DNA of 64,000 nt, from NCBI RefSeq assembly GCF_001975665.1, contig NZ_CP019419.1, positions 1,240,001 to 1,304,000 on the forward strand, read 5' to 3'. The notes beneath the pieces were generated by a model. That model saw only the letters and a list, made by a program, of their open reading frames with translations, was not told the DNA's origin and ran no database searches. Positions 63,580 to 64,000 of this stretch are shown here, one piece after another. This DNA is from Polaribacter reichenbachii. Its GTDB lineage: Bacteria; Bacteroidota; Bacteroidia; Flavobacteriales; Flavobacteriaceae. Each line of letters begins with the position of its first letter. Within the stretch, counting starts at the first letter, position 1. The translations under genes and the position numbers were made by a program.

Positions 63580-64000
63580 TTATAAATCAAATTTAATTCC
63601 TTGAGCTAAAGGTAAATCTGTTGTGTAGTTTATGGTGTTAGTTTGTCTTCTCATATACACTTTCCAAGCATCAGAACCAGATTCACGTCCACCACCAGTT
63701 TCTTTTTCGCCACCAAAAGCACCACCAATTTCTGCACCAGAAGTACCAATATTTACATTTGCAATTCCACAATCAGAACCAGCAACCGATAAAAAAGCTT
63801 CTGCTTCTCGTAAATTATTAGTCATAATTGCAGATGATAAACCTTGTGCAACTCCATTTTGAATTTCGAGTGCATTTGTAACATCACCAGAATATTTTAA
63901 AAGGTATAAAACAGGAGCAAAAGTTTCGTGTTGTACAATTTCAAATTCGTTTTTAGCTTCTGCAATTGCAGGTTTTACATAGCAACCAGATTCGTAACCT
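63580..64000 (-). CDS. ALDH7-type aldehyde dehydrogenase, C-terminal part (runs off the window)
   Basis: 140 residues of the 3' part are present on the minus strand. [55 protein letters not shown] and [20 protein letters not shown] followed by [11 protein letters not shown] match antiquitin (ALDH7), which oxidises 2-aminoadipate semialdehyde in lysine breakdown. The catalytic Cys and NAD-binding half lie beyond the window. An in-frame Met at 63825 is internal, not the start. Confidence 0.88.
   Translation of the reverse strand, partial: GYESGCYVKPAIAEAKNEFEIVQHETFAPVLYLLKYSGDVTNALEIQNGVAQGLSSAIMTNNLREAEAFLSVAGSDCGIANVNIGTSGAEIGGAFGGEKETGGGRESGSDAWKVYMRRQTNTINYTTDLPLAQGIKFDL

Noticed and set aside
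63632..63862. 76-codon plus-strand frame at the right edge
   Set aside because: It is antisense to the ALDH7-type gene, which has clear family motifs.

Overview
The window looks like the chromosome of a marine-type Flavobacteriaceae member (Polaribacter/Tenacibaculum-like). Reasons: very AT-rich DNA (roughly 30% G+C by eye); Bacteroidetes-type promoters with a TAnnTTTG -7 box; a SprE/PorW-like component of the type IX secretion/gliding machinery; an SDR-type L-threonine dehydrogenase; a TetR-TolC-MFP-RND efflux operon; and an ATP synthase operon that stops at atpG without atpD/atpC. The genus is inference. I see no rRNA, CRISPR array, prophage or insertion sequence. No gene-free stretch exceeds 300 bases.

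Layout. 1-5.5 kb: the 5' part of dut, a lipoprotein esterase, gpsA, an ACT-domain-like protein plus an MFS exporter behind two matching operator-like palindromes, and a kelch-repeat secreted protein. 5.6-8.9 kb (minus): a PhoX/DUF839-like lipoprotein with a collagen-like Gly-X-Asp leader, followed by a di-heme cytochrome c peroxidase. 9-16 kb: a CPBP protease relative; the glycerol operon glpK-PNPOx-glpD; an NhaC-type antiporter. 16-28.7 kb: housekeeping genes (pheS with two small neighbours, gdhA, dinB, GNAT, hydrolase, oxidoreductase), an AraC regulator, a permease-less ABC ATPase and a threonine dehydrogenase. 28.8-38.5 kb: two lipoproteins, recX, the efflux operon with its own TetR regulator and operator, a polyprenyl synthase and one tRNA with anticodon CAT.

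38.5-48.2 kb: an M13 peptidase, a prolyl oligopeptidase and a thioredoxin, then a PadR-led cluster of three paralogous membrane proteins (the middle one split by a frameshift) and a two-part ABC transporter. 48.3-56.7 kb: sprE, bactofilin, AtpI-like and DUF6168-like proteins and atpBEFHAG, with a strong hairpin after atpE. 56.8-64 kb: lipoproteins, SDR and aldo/keto reductases, an AlbA_2-type protein, an ECF sigma factor with two overlapping partner genes, and the 3' part of an ALDH7-type aldehyde dehydrogenase.

How the parts work together. GpsA makes glycerol-3-phosphate from DHAP, while GlpK and GlpD convert glycerol to DHAP, so both directions are encoded; no glpF is visible. The efflux operon is probably self-repressed. 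The best candidate for a poorly described system is the PadR/paralogous-membrane-protein/ABC cluster at 43.5-48.2 kb: a PadR regulator is followed by several proteins sharing a short N-terminal helical domain and about four membrane spans, laid out much like PadR-HAAS modules of Firmicutes. Second is the sigma/membrane/secreted-protein trio at 61.3-63.5 kb, and third the PhoX-like/peroxidase pair. Several short palindromic repeats sit between genes and probably belong to dispersed families.
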